From Annona cherimola (lineage: Eukaryota > Streptophyta > Magnoliopsida > Magnoliales > Annonaceae): DNA of 64,000 nt. The position numbers and the translations under genes are program-made. The notes beneath the pieces are model-generated. The model worked only from the letters and a program-made list of their open reading frames with translations. It was not told the DNA's origin and did not search any database. The DNA is taken from NCBI GenBank assembly GCA_030490835.1, contig CM059971.1:125520564-125584563 (forward strand). The letters run 5' to 3'. Of this stretch, positions 33,220 to 46,090 are shown one piece after another. Position 1 is the first letter of the stretch. Each line of letters opens with the position of its first letter.

Positions 33220-35957
33220 AGAAAATTATAAAAAGAAAAGTTCGATCAAGATCTACTTTTTTACCAATTATAGCCATGCGGCCGTGACCGGAAAATATGA
33301 CTATGTTTAGGACAATGCATGCATGTATCTTGGGGATTCTGCTTTTCCGATGTGGACCTGAAGATCACCAGGCAGCATATATGCATATATGCGTCAGCAG
33401 AGAAGCCCCACATGTAAAATTTGGATTGATGATCAGGAATAACCGTCCATGCTCTGGATTCCACAAATAAGGAGGTCACAACTGTAAAGATGATGTGAAC
33501 ATAAATCTCTTTTGCTGGATGTTGACAATTACAAAGAAACTTTTCATGCTCTGACTTTTAATTCACCAAATCTATGGTCAGAGCTAGGCATGGTTGCGGC
33601 GTGATTATCGGCACATCAGGCAGTGAAAAATTATATAGCACCTGCAAGAGATCAAATAGGTGATGTGCGTATGCCTTGTCTGCACACTGTCATAATAATA
33701 ATAATAATAATATTCGCTGCACCCGATCCTCATACCACCGGTAGAATCAAGAATGGTTGGTGCAGAAAAAATCATTGCCCCAAGTTGTAAATTGGGCCTA
33801 ATTAACTGATCCGATATTTAACATCAATTACTATGTCAACTCAAACTATATAGCATCCCATCAGCAACTAAATTCATGATGAAGATAGTCTAAAACCTAA
33901 ATAATGTTCGATTTTTAAATTAGTAATAAAATCATTTGTTTAATTTTTTCTTAAAAAATGAATGAAGACTTTTAAGCTTTACGTAGATCACAAAATAATA
34001 ATAATAATAAAGAGTTACTAAGGTTAAATGTAGTAATTAATTTTGCATGAATGTGATTGTGCTTATGTCATTTGGCTGTGAATAAGTATATTTTTTGTGC
34101 ATAGGTCCTCTATATATAAAAATATAAAAAGCTAATTAAAATGTGCAGTTGTTACTCTTTGCACATATTTTGGGATTAACTTGACATTTGAACAGCGTTA
34201 TTTTAATAAAATTTTCTTAGTTTTTTCCTAACAGACTGTTTTACTTGCATCTTGAATGTAATTAGGAAGTGAAAATGTTCTAACTACATTGACCAAAAGC
34301 AATTAAGCAACCAGCTATTTAGCGACTACATTTAGAAAATTCGAATAATGGAAAGTTGACTACAAATGTTAGGTTTCTTTCGAATAGTGATATTAGAGTA
34401 TATACAGTTACTTTTTACATCAAATAATGTCTTATGGTAGATGTTATGTTAAAGCCCCTCTCCTTTCTTCGGACCGCTAAGTAGAAGCTTTCTTCCTGTT
34501 GACAGACTATTAAAATTTAATTATAAATAGTAAAATTTTTGGTCTATTAAAATTTAATTATATAAAAAAAAATTAATTAGAAATAGTGATAAAACTTTTG
34601 GTTACAAGTAGAATTTGCTTCATTTGATACCAAATGTGGCAAAAAAAAGTGGGCAAATATAATAAATTTTCTTGCAGTGTAAAGATATGTATGTTAGATT
34701 TTTTTTTTTTTTCCAGACAGTCCCAACGAAACAATGCATAATCAAATAAATTATTTTATTTTATGACGGTTTTTATTGGCATATAGTTTAAGACGATGAA
34801 TGGTCTGTTTTCGTTTTTCTCTCTTTTTTTTTTTTTTTTTTGACAGAAAAAAAAAAAGAGCAGTAAATCGTCGGGGAATTTACCGCATCTAAAAGCTCGT
34901 GGTGGTTTGTTTTATGCAATCATGCTCAGGCACATGCATGGGGCCGACTGTCACTCACTAGTCACTGCCTCGCTGGGACAAACACGCAGAGGACAGACAA
35001 CAGAAACATATCTATTTTTCTCTCATCCATCCATGCTAATATCTCTCATCCAAACCGTTAAGACGATAAAAAAAAAACCTGCGATCTGGATCCCTCAAAT
35101 CGTTGAATGATCAGCCGCTCCTTATTTTCCACCTTTTTTGCTTTCATTTTCAATTTCCGTCTCTATTGATCATAAAGGGTTGCGTATGAAGATGTGGTCC
35201 GAGCAACTGTATAATTATACGCCTACCCAAAATGCCTTGACATTCAAGGCCCCGATGTTCTTGCCTTGCCAAGTGGGCAAACCGAAGGAATACATACCCC
35301 CACATACCTCCCAATAAGAGATACAGTCACATGCAGATGCTGATATGGGCGTAGATGCACGTGATCCCCCAGTAGATTTAAGCCTTTTTTTTTTTTTTTT
35401 AATTGGGTTGAGTGGAATTTTTTTTGCAACGAAAGCCTTTTTGGGTGGTCAGCTGCACCATCGAGCCATCCAATCCATTTGTGGGCCACGCTTGTCGAAT
35501 GAAAGGGCTCTAGGAATTTTGCACTAGCATTATATTATGTCAATCGGGTAGTCAGTAGGACTATTTGTATACATGGCATGCCCCACCTTTAACAAATATT
35601 TTATACTTACCAGTTCGATGCTCAAATCAAAGGAGTGGAGCCCAAGGCATGACAAATGGTGGGGCAGATTGAGAATATAATTCGAAAACTATCTCCATGA
35701 TTTATGTTTCAACCCCGGCGTAAGCGGTTCCACTGGAGTAAACGATGGTGACCGGTTATGACTTATTACACAAGTGGAGAACATGTAATAAGCGGATCCA
35801 AACCATCCAAAGTAATTAAGATTTGCCATGCGAAAAAACAGTTGTACTTCAGTAGGTGGTCCATGAAATGAAGGAAAGGAAGGAATTGAACTTCCTTTAT
35901 TACTTTCAAAATACTACAAATGTCTATAATTAAGAATGTCTTTTGCAATAAAAAATA
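33220..35957. other. Intergenic with microsatellites
   Basis: An (AAT)n run lies at about 33,692-33,712 and another at about 33,995-34,010. At 34,650-34,680 the string TTTTCTTGCAGTG resembles a CACTA-type right end, without a matching left end. T-runs lie at about 34,823-34,841 and 35,385-35,401. No gene supported. Confidence 0.4.
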
Positions 35958-36213
35958 TAAAGTTAAAATTTTTTAATCTAAAATTTTTCATTCTCTATAA
36001 CTATTATATTTTTAATCATTTTTTGTATCTTTTTGTACAACTATCTTACTTTTTAATCATTTCTATACAACTATCTATACAATTAATATATCTATTTTAA
36101 TTTTATTCTTTTTACTTCTCATTATTATCCCTACTACATCATTCTTTCCAAATTTAAAAACTTCTACATTAAAAATTTTACATCTAAAATTTTATCACTT
36201 CTCGAACACACCT
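35958..36213 (-). repeat. Tourist-like MITE copy, left end degraded
   Basis: The interior matches the minus orientation of the family (TTTTTAATCATTTCTATACAACTATC, then TATTTTAATTTTATTC). The right end CTCGAACACACCT runs into TAA. No left terminus was recognised. Confidence 0.5.
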
Positions 36214-38066
36214 TAAATTTATGTAAGAATTTCACCAATTACATCTTTTACCATAAATTTCCACTATTCCTAAATTGTCTGTAACGGTGGTAAGTAATGA
36301 AAATTATTATAATTTTTCTATAGATCTAAGATAAATTTTGTAATAATTTTAAAATTATAAATATATCAACAATTGGACATAATTGCAAGTATATCTTCTA
36401 ATTTTACAACATTGTAAAACAACATCTAATATTTGCATAAATTGCTTATGTATCCTTTCTGTTATGATTTCATAAATGACACTTACATTTTTAATAAAAT
36501 GATGAAAATGTCTCTAATAGGAATAAATTAATTGTTATTGTTATTTTTATCGTTAAAATATATAGGTATTATTATTTTATAATAAATTTATTCACAACAA
36601 TTGCAATAAAAATAATGGATACAAATAATAAACTTCTTCATAGTATATATATTAATATAAATATTTTATTATTTTATCAAAAATTTAACTACCATTTATG
36701 AAACACTAATGGAAATGATATGTTTGCAATTTTATATAAAAATTGCAAACTATTTTATAATTTTTAAAACTAAGAGACATAAATGCTATTTCACCTAAAT
36801 GGATGCAAAAAAAAACCTAATACCGAATGAAGAATATAAATATATTTTTGCGTTTTCATTAACAATGACTTGAAATGAACAAGAGTGGTATTTAATCTAT
36901 ACGAATAAAAGTAAAATAGAAACATTTCTGTTAGAAATGATAAGTAAAATAAAAATATATATGTATCGCTCCAAGAAAGAAAATTCATTTATAAAATTTT
37001 AAATTGCGCCTAAAGAATCTCCACGCACAAAGACCGCATTATACGATCAAGTCGAGCAGTAACTGGCATTATAGCAAACGCACACTAGAGCGACGCGATC
37101 AAAGTGGCATTATCCTGGAGAAAGAACTTTCGCACGCAGGCTGCCTGTTATGGCTGATATGTAACCACCTGAACAATGCTTCCTAGAAATGCACGAAAGA
37201 TACGCCACCATTAAAATTAAACTGTCCAAATTAAGGCCTCTATAATTTTAGAAAATGGTTCACACAAAGTAAAGGGCCTAAGGCGTCTCAAAATAAAAAT
37301 AAAAAAAAACTTGGCTTTTTTTTCGCGCAGATTCTAATTTTGGGTGTGTTCCCATTCCTTGCCAGGGAAATTAAATACTCGGTGGCCCATGCATATATAG
37401 AAGAATATATAACAGAGTCCTAGGATAAGTGAGTATGAATAGGGTAGCACGGCGGAGCAAGAAATAACTCCCCATTATCTCAGAAATACAATACCGGCCC
37501 ATATGGGTAGGCTGCTGCTGCGGCCAAAGCCACGGTCACATCGGCACGTGGTTGCTGATTCTTCCAGTTATTAAACAATACGGCTACTTTCCTGTAAAAC
37601 CGTTGAGCCCCAACCCCTCCCACAGCTGTAGCTAGCTGTCTGCTCCTTCCTCCCATGTGACCCCCTTCCAACACCTCCCTCTATCTCAAAAAAAAAAAAA
37701 AAAAAAAAAGTACCCCACCCCAAATTGAGAAAAACAAAAAATAATAAAAAGAAAGAAAGAAAGAAAGAAAAAAAAAGGGGTCCCCATATAAGAAGAAGAT
37801 ACACACATGCACCCAAGAGCGTGGCATTGAGGAAGGAGATAGGAAGATAGCTGTCCATCTGCATTTTTCAAATCTTACAATATTGCATATGGTGTTGGTG
37901 TGTGGCACATGTACTCCCGCTATCTCATTCACTCATCCCACCACCCCTTTAATAACAACATTCACTAGCTAGACCTGCATTTTTGCTCTCCTGCGTTGCT
38001 TAGTTGGTAGGCCTGTTTTCAATTTTATTTTTCCTGCCCATCTTGTTGTTTAAATCCCACCGCATT
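36214..38066. other. Intergenic and bZIP upstream region
   Basis: Positions 36,220-36,990 are AT-rich without features. A 37,000-37,190 segment is GC-richer without a domain. Positions 37,490-38,066 are the likely promoter and leader of the bZIP gene, with a pure A-run of about 22 (37,688-37,709) and an (AAAG)n run at about 37,750-37,770. The transcription start was not located. Confidence 0.4.
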
Positions 38067-40865
38067 ATGGCACAATTGCCACCCAAGATCCCCAACATGG
38101 CGCCCAACTGGCCCAATTTCTCCCTCCCAAGGCCTCCATCAGCCGCCACCTTGACACCTCACGTCGCTGCCGGGGCCGCCCAGCAGCACCCTTCTTGGGT
38201 GGACGAATTCCTTGACTTCTCGTCGGCTAAGCGCGGCTCCCACCGCAGATCCGTGAGTGACTCCATCGCGTTCCTGGAAGCGCCGCTGGACGAGGAATGC
38301 CGGCCCGGCGGAGACAACGAGTTCGAGCGGCTGGACGACGAGCAGCTCATGTCCATGTTCTCCGACGACATATCCGCCACCGTGCCGCCCGCCGTGTCCA
38401 CCTCCAACCCCTCCACACCGTCCGATCACAACAGCATCAACGACGACAAGCCCACGCCGTCGTCGGATCAGCAGCTGAAGAACGACCCGGAAGTGCAGAG
38501 CAGTTGCAAGGCCGAGGCGGCCTCCACGCCGGCGCCCACGGGGGAGAGTCCCGTCATCGATCCAAAGAGGGTGAAGAGGTAATGAATAACGCATGCAACG
38601 TTAGTGATTTTGTTCACCTCGAATTGGATTAATACAAAGAGATGATGGAATTCATCCCAAAATCTGAATTGGGTTGGTCAGGATCTTGGCAAACCGGCAA
38701 TCTGCGCAAAGGTCGAGAGTGAGAAAGCTGCAATACATATCCGAGCTCGAACGCAGCGTCACCACATTGCAGGTATGTATAATAGTAATTGAGACCTGAG
38801 AGATGTTTAAGGTGGAAATTCGAAAGGGCATTAAATAAATGAATGTGATTATAATGACATTTCCAACGTTTCCTGAATAATTAAGGCCTAATTATGTTGA
38901 ATTTGGATGGACATGTAGACGGAAGTATCGGCATTGTCTCCACGGGTGGCCTTCCTCGATCATCAGCGCTTGGTTCTTAATGTAGACAATAGTGCTCTTA
39001 AGCAACGGATCGCCGCACTTGCCCAAGACAAGATTTTCAAGGATGGTATGTGTATGTGCTTAATTCATCAATTACTCATTTCATATCCATATTATCTTTT
39101 TTTTTTATGTCTCGTCTATTTCCATCATCAGTAATTTTATAGAAATCTATTTTATTCTCACAACAGACAACTAATTACCTTCTCGAATGTCTCTAATTAA
39201 AATTTGCAGCTTGTTTACTTGGAAAACATAATTCTTCGAGGGAATTAAAAAGATAAATTTCCTCCTTTTATTTTATAATTGTCATTATTTCTATAATGCT
39301 TACGTTAATTTCTTTCTCTTGCATGTTTAGTATTTTTATTGTCGAAAATTTAGAAAGCTTGGAGTCGGTTTATCAATTGAACAAGTACATTTGCAGCAGT
39401 AAATATCAGTTTTGACAACCTTTTGCAACAGTCATTTTTATTAGCGACAACGTTGTAAAATATATATATGTGTGTGCAAGTAAAATTTTAATTGTTTATA
39501 ATGTTATTTTTATGGATAAAGAAAATTTTACTTGCTTATGATGATGCTTTTATAGGCAATAAAAGCTACATTTTTAGAACGAAATAAAATTTTGTTATTT
39601 AATCACAAAATTACGAATTATTATCAGCAAAATTTCTTTAACAAACAAAATTTTAATATTTCTTAATCGGCAAAAATTATATTTTTTAAAAATTTCAATA
39701 TAGTTGGAGTTAATTTTATAAAGTGACCAATTAATGACTTTTGTGAATATCTTGAAGTGTGTTTTATTAATTGGGCACGCCACTAATGGTTTTTGTGAAT
39801 AGTTAGAGCTGGGTTTTTCTTGAAGAATAAATAATGATTTTTTGGCACAAAAAGCGAACTACGATCTCAAATCTCAAACTAATATCCGAACATTTTAAAA
39901 TTCCTATACATTTTTAGAAAATTCAGTTGAGAACTTGGTGCACAGAATGTATTTAACTCATTTTTATTTTTTATGAAATTTTTTATACAACTGATACATG
40001 TATATATTTAATACATGTAATACATCTGAATGCAAAGTATCATAACTCCAGAAAATTACATAACAAAACAAAAAGTCTGAAATTGTACAGCAAGATATTA
40101 ATTAGAATCTTTCCGATTTCGTTTTCCTCATCATTTCAGTTACTTTGCAAATTTTAGTGGCATTTAAAATAGATAAATGCTCAAATCATGATGGCCTGGC
40201 TAATTTTAATTTTAAGCTTGCTTTTAGTTGTCTTAACAAAATTAAATTCAAGACCTCAGCATCAGTTGCATTCCAATTGATATGAAAAGCTCACGCTCTT
40301 CATCCAACCAAGAACCAAAAAAAAAAAAAAAATCTATGCAACCTTTTTGATATGGGTTATATCATCAGTTGGTTTTGCCACGTTAATTATTATTTAGTAA
40401 CGGTAGCATTGATAACCACGATCAAGTCTCGTTATGGAAGTAAATGGAAAAGCATTGATTGATATATATCCGACGTACATACCCGTTTTAAATGCAAATG
40501 GGCGACAGAACATAAGCACATGACCCATCTATTGAGGATAAAAGATAAATACTTGATTTCCATTAAAGGAGGGACAACACCCAACTCATATATAGCTGTG
40601 GAGCAGAAGATTTCTTCTGCCCTTCTCTCTCTAACTTCATAGGCATGCGGTGCATGATACAAGTGTTTGATGAGATTCCGCTTTTATGGCCGTTTTATAT
40701 ATTTATATTTTTTGTTTGCTGTTCTTTTCGTGTGACAAAACAGCCCACCAAGAAGCGCTGAAGAAGGAAATAGAGAGATTGAGGCAAGTGTATCATCAGC
40801 AGAGCATGAAGAAAATGGCCGCCGCTATCAACGAAGTGTGTGCGGACAAGGAGCTGCTCAACTGA
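38067..40865 (+). CDS. Group E bZIP transcription factor, bZIP34/bZIP61 type
   Basis: Four exons: 38067-38578, 38682-38772, 38919-39045, 40744-40865 (stop TGA); 283 aa; GT..AG borders and phases fit. The N-terminus MAQLPPKIPNM, the WVDEFLDFS and RRSVSDSIAFLE blocks, and STPSDHNSINDD are conserved in AtbZIP34/61-type proteins. The basic region has N175-x7-R183 (NRQSAQRSR), followed by RKLQYISELE and the zipper. A proline (P209, in SALSPRVAF) sits inside the zipper; in the Arabidopsis relatives this proline is reported to hinder homodimers and favour heterodimers. The protein is expected to be nuclear and DNA-binding; AtbZIP34 is linked to pollen and lipid metabolism, which is family knowledge only. 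Intron 3 is 1.7 kb and contains repeat-derived sequence. The start is the first ATG in frame; the frame upstream lacks an ATG. Confidence 0.93.
39375..39680. repeat. Repeat-derived sequence in bZIP intron 3
   Basis: The strings TTTATAATGTTATTTTTATGG and GATGATGCTTTTATAGGCAA resemble a segment at about 3020-3130. The two places appear to be relics of one mobile family, with no ends found in either. Confidence 0.35.
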
Positions 40866-40911
40866 TGCTGCTGTATTGTAGGCATAGACCGTGGGTGGGG
40901 GGATGTTTATT

Positions 40912-40955
40912 TGTGTGTGTGTGTGTGTGGTGGTGGTGGTGGTGGTGGTGGTGGT
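40912..40955 (+). repeat. (GT)n(GGT)n compound microsatellite in bZIP 3' UTR
   Basis: A GT run passes directly into a GGT run, 47 bp after the bZIP stop codon, so it should be transcribed as part of the 3' UTR. Likely length-variable. Confidence 0.7.
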
Positions 40956-42010
40956 TGCCACTGATTAAGTGGTCATGTGGATGGCTGGTTTTGAGTGGGC
41001 CCCACCAATGGGTGGTAGTTCGTTTTTTTATTGGGGTAGAGTTGTTTTTTTTCTTAATTTAATTTTAGGGAGGTTGGGTTGGGTTGGGAATTTTTATCAA
41101 TTCTTTTTGTATTCTATCCATTTTCTAGTTTCCACCGTTTACACTTTGGGGAGGGGTTGCTAAGGGTGTTTGATATCTGATTGTTGTAACATCTTCTTGT
41201 GTTTCTCTTGGGGGAAATAATGCTGTTGCATTTGGTTTTTCTCTTTCCTCTTTTTTCGAAAAAAAAAAAAAGATAAAACAAGAAAAATGTAGATATGAAG
41301 TTCTCTCATTTCTTTCTCAATGTGATGAACAGGGAAATATGATAAGGGGGACCTTGTACTTTTCTTTTTTGTCGTGTGTTTCGTTCATATTCGCCATGAA
41401 TATTGGGATATTTGAAGCTAGCGTGGGCATATGTTGGCCCATGGACTGACAAGAATTTAAGGAGCAAATACTCACAAGGGCAGCGTTGGATACTTCGAAG
41501 CACACACCAGATTACTAATTAATCTCCAATAAAAAAAAAGGTTACTAATTAATCAGGGCCCAATTCGAATCAGGCCAGGAAAAAGAAAAAGACCCGAATC
41601 TCGTACTTTTTTTTATGAAGGAGTCTCGTACTATTACGTCTTTAATTGATGTCGCTTCAATTATATATATATATATATATCCTTCTACTTAATTTAATAA
41701 TTTTCATTTTTTTCTTATTTATTATTTATATTTTAAATTATAAATTTTATCTTTTCATTTGAAAATTATTTATTTCAATTTTATTTTGTTTTATTTTTAA
41801 TTGTTATTCCCTAAACGGCATATGCACTTTATATACTCCGTCGTGGGTGAAAAGTAAAAAGGATGGAATGGCAGTCTTAGAGACTGCGCCTGACTGACCG
41901 CGGGCACTGCGGTTGAGCACCGCGGATCGCTCGATGCGGAATGCCTGGTCTACGAATGACTAACATCCCGCGAAAGCGATGGGAAGCACGTGCAAGTGTC
42001 GGGACCATAA
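40956..42010. other. bZIP 3' flank and intergenic DNA
   Basis: The first 250 bp are probably 3' UTR. An (AT)n run lies at about 41,662-41,680. Positions 41,870-42,005 are unusually GC-rich for this region (GCGGGCACTGCGGTTG and similar) with no frame or RNA fold recognised. Confidence 0.35.
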
Positions 42011-42011
42011 A

Positions 42012-42405
42012 ATGGCTGTGATTTCATGCACCTCTTCAGTACATTTGGATGAAGATATTAATTTTTATTTTTTGAATTTTTTAGCACAACTATTAATCTA
42101 AATATACTTAATATGTGTATCAATTTTTATCATTTCTGGATATTTATAAATATTTATTTTAGATTTTTAATTTTTTTTAAATCAATGGCATTTTCGTAAT
42201 TTATATTTTCAGAATTTTAAATTACAAAAATGCCATTGATTTTTAAAAATATAAAATAAATATTTTAAAATATCCAAAAATGGTAAAATTTGATAATATG
42301 TTAAATACACTTAGATTAACAGTTGTGTAACAAAATTTTAAAAAATAAGTTAAATGCACCTAGGTATACTGAGCCTAATACTCCCGGTGCATTTAAGCAT
42401 TACAC
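42012..42405. repeat. Palindromic Mutator-like MITE family, diverged copy
   Basis: It follows the order of the 50,121-50,529 element: outer CATGCACC, ACTTAATATGTGTATCAATTTTTA, a centre AATCAATGGCATTTT...AAAATGCCATTGATTTT, then the inverted complement back to AAATGCACC. The ends are eroded and no target duplication was found. Confidence 0.5.
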
Positions 42406-42878
42406 AAAATAATAGTTGCACAATTCATTCCCGGATCAGAATTGCTCATGATTGCACATGCATAGGTTTGATAACGAAAAAGATGTACAAAAAAAGTCAT
42501 AGAGGACGAATTAGAATGAGACATTAATTAATTTTTGTTCTAATTATGTCAAAGAGAAATCAAGGATTTTTTTCACTAATTTGCTTTACAATGACGAAAA
42601 ATCGTCATAGATAAGCTTGTTGCATATCTAAATCCAATCCACGGAGGTGTTTAATATTATTTATTTGCCCTTCGTGCAAAATTAATTGAATAATTTTTTT
42701 TATAATTAATAATAATAATAAAACTCTACACTTTACACTTACGTGGATTATATACAAATCTAATTAATATAAATTTTCATCTCGTGGAAATATCAACCGA
42801 AGAGAACATGATTGATCACTTAGATCTAAAATAAAATTTTAAAAAATTAAAAAATAGATAAATTTGACCGATTGCACC
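42406..42878. other. Intergenic
   Basis: AT-rich, no feature recognised. Confidence 0.4.
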
Positions 42879-43168
42879 TAGATGTGCAACTTTGGCCGGT
42901 TCAATTCAAGTAATAGTCTACCCTATCCATATCTTATTGAACCCGGCCCGCCGACCCGGAATTGAAATAGTATTAAAACTACCCACTGTAGAACCCAAGC
43001 CCAATTTTCCAGGTTCAACCCGAACCCGAATTGAAAAGAACTTGAACTTGAGTTGAGCTAAACTCGAATTATATACAACACATATATTTTATATTTATTT
43101 TATACTTCATATAAATCTAGTTCCATTCCCCTCATATACATTATATTTATTTTATACTATATATAAAC

Positions 43169-46090
43169 TAGGGGTAGGAATCAGGGCGAGTCAACCCATG
43201 ATCCACCCGACCTGACCCTATTTTATACCTGGACGGGTCGGGATTATGTACCCGGCGGGTCGAGGTTTAATATTTCCTAAAAACACGAGTCGGGGCAGAC
43301 CTACCAGACCTCGATCCGCTAATACCCGCCAACTCGCTGACCCGCACCCTCATATTAATATATCATTTTTGTAAACCTAAACCTACCCCACACTCCCGTC
43401 TCCCTCAGTTCGCAGAGCGCAGACGCAGAGTCGCCGTTGATTCCCAACACCCAAGTCCAAATCAGCGTGCGCGCTCTCTATCCCTGCCTTCCTCCCCCTC
43501 TCTCAAGTGTTGCAGGCAGACGCCTTCAGCGGTTCAGTGGCTTCAGCCCTTCACCCATTCGTCGCTGACGCCCTTCGACTCCGTCAGCTGAACTCCAAGT
43601 CTCCAGGTCACCGTCATCTCCTGCGTCGTCAGCTCTAAGTCTCCGAGCATCATTTTTGGCGCTAATTTTCTCTCTGTCTCCGAGCATCCTTTCCGGCGCC
43701 GATTTCCTCTACATAAGATTCAGAACTGCATGCCTTCCATTCTTCCAGTGCATCTTAAGTTGCTGCCAAAGTCATCGAGATTGATTCGGAGGCCATTTTC
43801 ATCGGGCATATTTGCTAGGAAAAAAACGAGAAAGGAAGATTTGGGCGGGGAGATTTCTGATCTCGGGGAAGGCAGTTGTATAAATTTGGATATATTTTTC
43901 TTTGTTCCAATTTTTTCCCAAAGTGTAAAAGATATGATTATTAATATTCTTTATACTTTGCAGGTAAAACTGTTCTCCTACTATATACTTAAACAATTAT
44001 CGTTTTAATTCTAAATGTGACATTATTATTATTATTATTGAAGATAAACAACAAAAGACAAGGAATGAGTTCAAACAATTAATGGTTCAGTATTCAAATT
44101 GTGGACAGAATTTTAAACGAGGTATGTTTCGTTAACTTGTTCTTATATAGGTGAATAAATATTCATGTTTTATTTAAGTATTTATGTTTTACTTTGACTG
44201 ATTAGTAATAGATTGAAGCATATAATAGTTAAATTTAATATAGATTTGTCTTTATAATTGATAGGTTCATAAATTCTTAAAAATTTCTTACTTGACCCGT
44301 AGTTTTTACTAGGGGTGCAACTTAGTCCGGGTAGGTCCGGGTAGGGGTCGACCCTACCCTTACCCTATTTTTAAAAACTCTTACCCTACCCTATTTGAGG
44401 CCGGGTCGGTTCTTGGCATACCCTACCTTATTTTTTTGAGTGCGGGTCGGTTCCGGTTCCAAATTGGTTCCACTAAATTAATGTTAGCATGTTGCCAAAG
44501 CTAACTGTTTGTGAAGCTAGAATTTAGATATTTAAAAAATAGTAAATAGAAATGAACAAACTGTTAAGTTGCAACATATCCATAATGTGATCTTCTTGAA
44601 GTTGTATTGAACCATCATCTATAAAAAGTAGGAGCAACGATCGATAAAAGCAGCAAAATTTTAATATTTTCTGGAAAAGAGGAGGGTAGAAGAAAAAATC
44701 ATCTACTTCTTTCACTGGAATGCTTGTAAAATGATTTCAAAAACCTAATATCTTTAGCCGAAGTGAATTAAAAATCGGAAACCAGAAGAGCAAGATGATA
44801 CTCTTTTTTGATTGGGAAGAGCTGCAACGGAGTAAAAAAAATGCTTCTGGAAGAAGAGGGTCGTCGATCTCCTTCAGATAAAAACATAAAAACGAGACTG
44901 TGGCAAGAGATAATGGTTTGGTGGAAGGAGGAAAATCGAGTAGGGACCTGTAGTCCGCTACCAATCATTCGATTTACGGCATTGTTGTCACCACCTCCAA
45001 CTCCGACGACTTTAATCATGGCAGACTCCAAGAGGTAAAATGAGAGAGGGAAGGAGAAGAAGAAGAGCAGCATATGGTGGTGCTGCAACTGCGTGAGCGA
45101 CTGCCATTAGCAGCAGCAACTATTGTGTAATCGATCTTGTTTGGAGTCGTCTTTGAAGCGAGGGGGACCGGCAGGGGGAGATGCAACCGGGGGATGACAT
45201 TGTGGTGGAATCCAAGAGAAGCAGAAGGAGAAGAAATGAGATGGAAATTGGTATTGGGGAGATGAAGAGAATGCATTCTCTCTCTCTCCTCTATGAGCAG
45301 GCGAACTGCAGTAGCAGCAGCAGACTGAGACAGAGACGGACAGAGAGGAGGGGAGCTCTGCCGGATCGCCGCGACCGCGAACTGTGGAGGTGATCTGTGC
45401 CGGCGGGGAGGGAGAGAGAGGGAGGGAGAGAGGGAGAAGGAGAGAGAGGGTTGTTGCCGTGGAGGGGAGGCTACCTGTGCCGGTGCCACTGCCGATCTTC
45501 TGTCGCCACTACCGACCTTCTGCCGCTTGCCACAGATGTGAGATGTCGTGGATGGAAGGCTAGCTATGCTGGCGTCGTTGCCGATCTTCTGCCGCCCGCA
45601 GCTGCCGAGGAGAAACAGGATGGCTGCCGATCTTCGCCTGGTCATGCTAGTTGTCGGGATCGGGATGTCGGATGGGGAAGAAATTAGGAATTTATGTTAG
45701 GTATTATAAATAAATAAATATATAATATATAATATGAAATCCGGGTCGGTTCCGGGTACCCAGAACTGGAACCAACCCATACCCGAAATTGACCGGGTAT
45801 TTTACTCGAGGAACCGAACCGAACCTACCCAATTTAGGGTACCCAGCGGGTCGACCCGCGGGTACCCGACCTAAGTTGCACCCCTAGTTTTTACCCGCCC
45901 CGTCATTCCGATACTGGCCCGTTACCGACCCGAATTTTGTCCCAACATCTAGTAAAAAAATTTAATGGTCAAACTAATCTTGTCCCGACCCGGATAAAAA
46001 TAAAAGTCAAACAAGATTTTTGAAAAGTAAGGTCAGGGTTGGGCACACCCTTACCCGTCCCAACCTGACCTGCCTCGATTCTCATCCCTA
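43169..46090. mobile_element. hAT-like element interrupted by a second hAT-like element
   Basis: The termini TAGGGGTAGGAATCAGGGCG and (minus strand) TAGGGATGAGAATCGAGGC are inverted repeats. The flanking 8 bp are identical, ATATAAAC at 43,161-43,168 and 46,091-46,098. Subterminal GGGTCGGG/CCCGACCC repeats occur at both ends. After removing the inner insertion (44,310-45,886 plus one 8-bp copy) the element is about 1.34 kb. It has a GC-rich segment at 43,390-43,750 but no transposase, so it is a deletion derivative. Confidence 0.82.
44310..45886. mobile_element. Inner hAT-like element with GC-rich internal segment
   Basis: The ends TAGGGGTGCAACTTAG and (minus strand) TAGGGGTGCAACTTAGGTC are near-perfect inverted repeats. 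The flanking 8 bp are identical, GTTTTTAC at 44,302-44,309 and 45,887-45,894, and belong to the host element. 1577 bp. Subterminal GGGTAGG/CCTACCC repeats. The interior 44,800-45,690 is GC-richer with CT/GA runs and is open in minus-strand frames for up to 209 codons, but low in complexity; no transposase domain. It shares its terminus with 11,429-12,157. Confidence 0.85.

Noticed and set aside
38139..38594. 151-codon open frame on the minus strand
   Set aside because: Antisense shadow of bZIP exon 1 caused by its GC-rich codons.
45016..45645. 209-codon open frame on the minus strand
   Set aside because: It lies wholly inside the inner hAT-like element and its translation is Ser/Arg/Pro-rich low complexity from CT/GA runs. 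Treated as element cargo, not as a gene.
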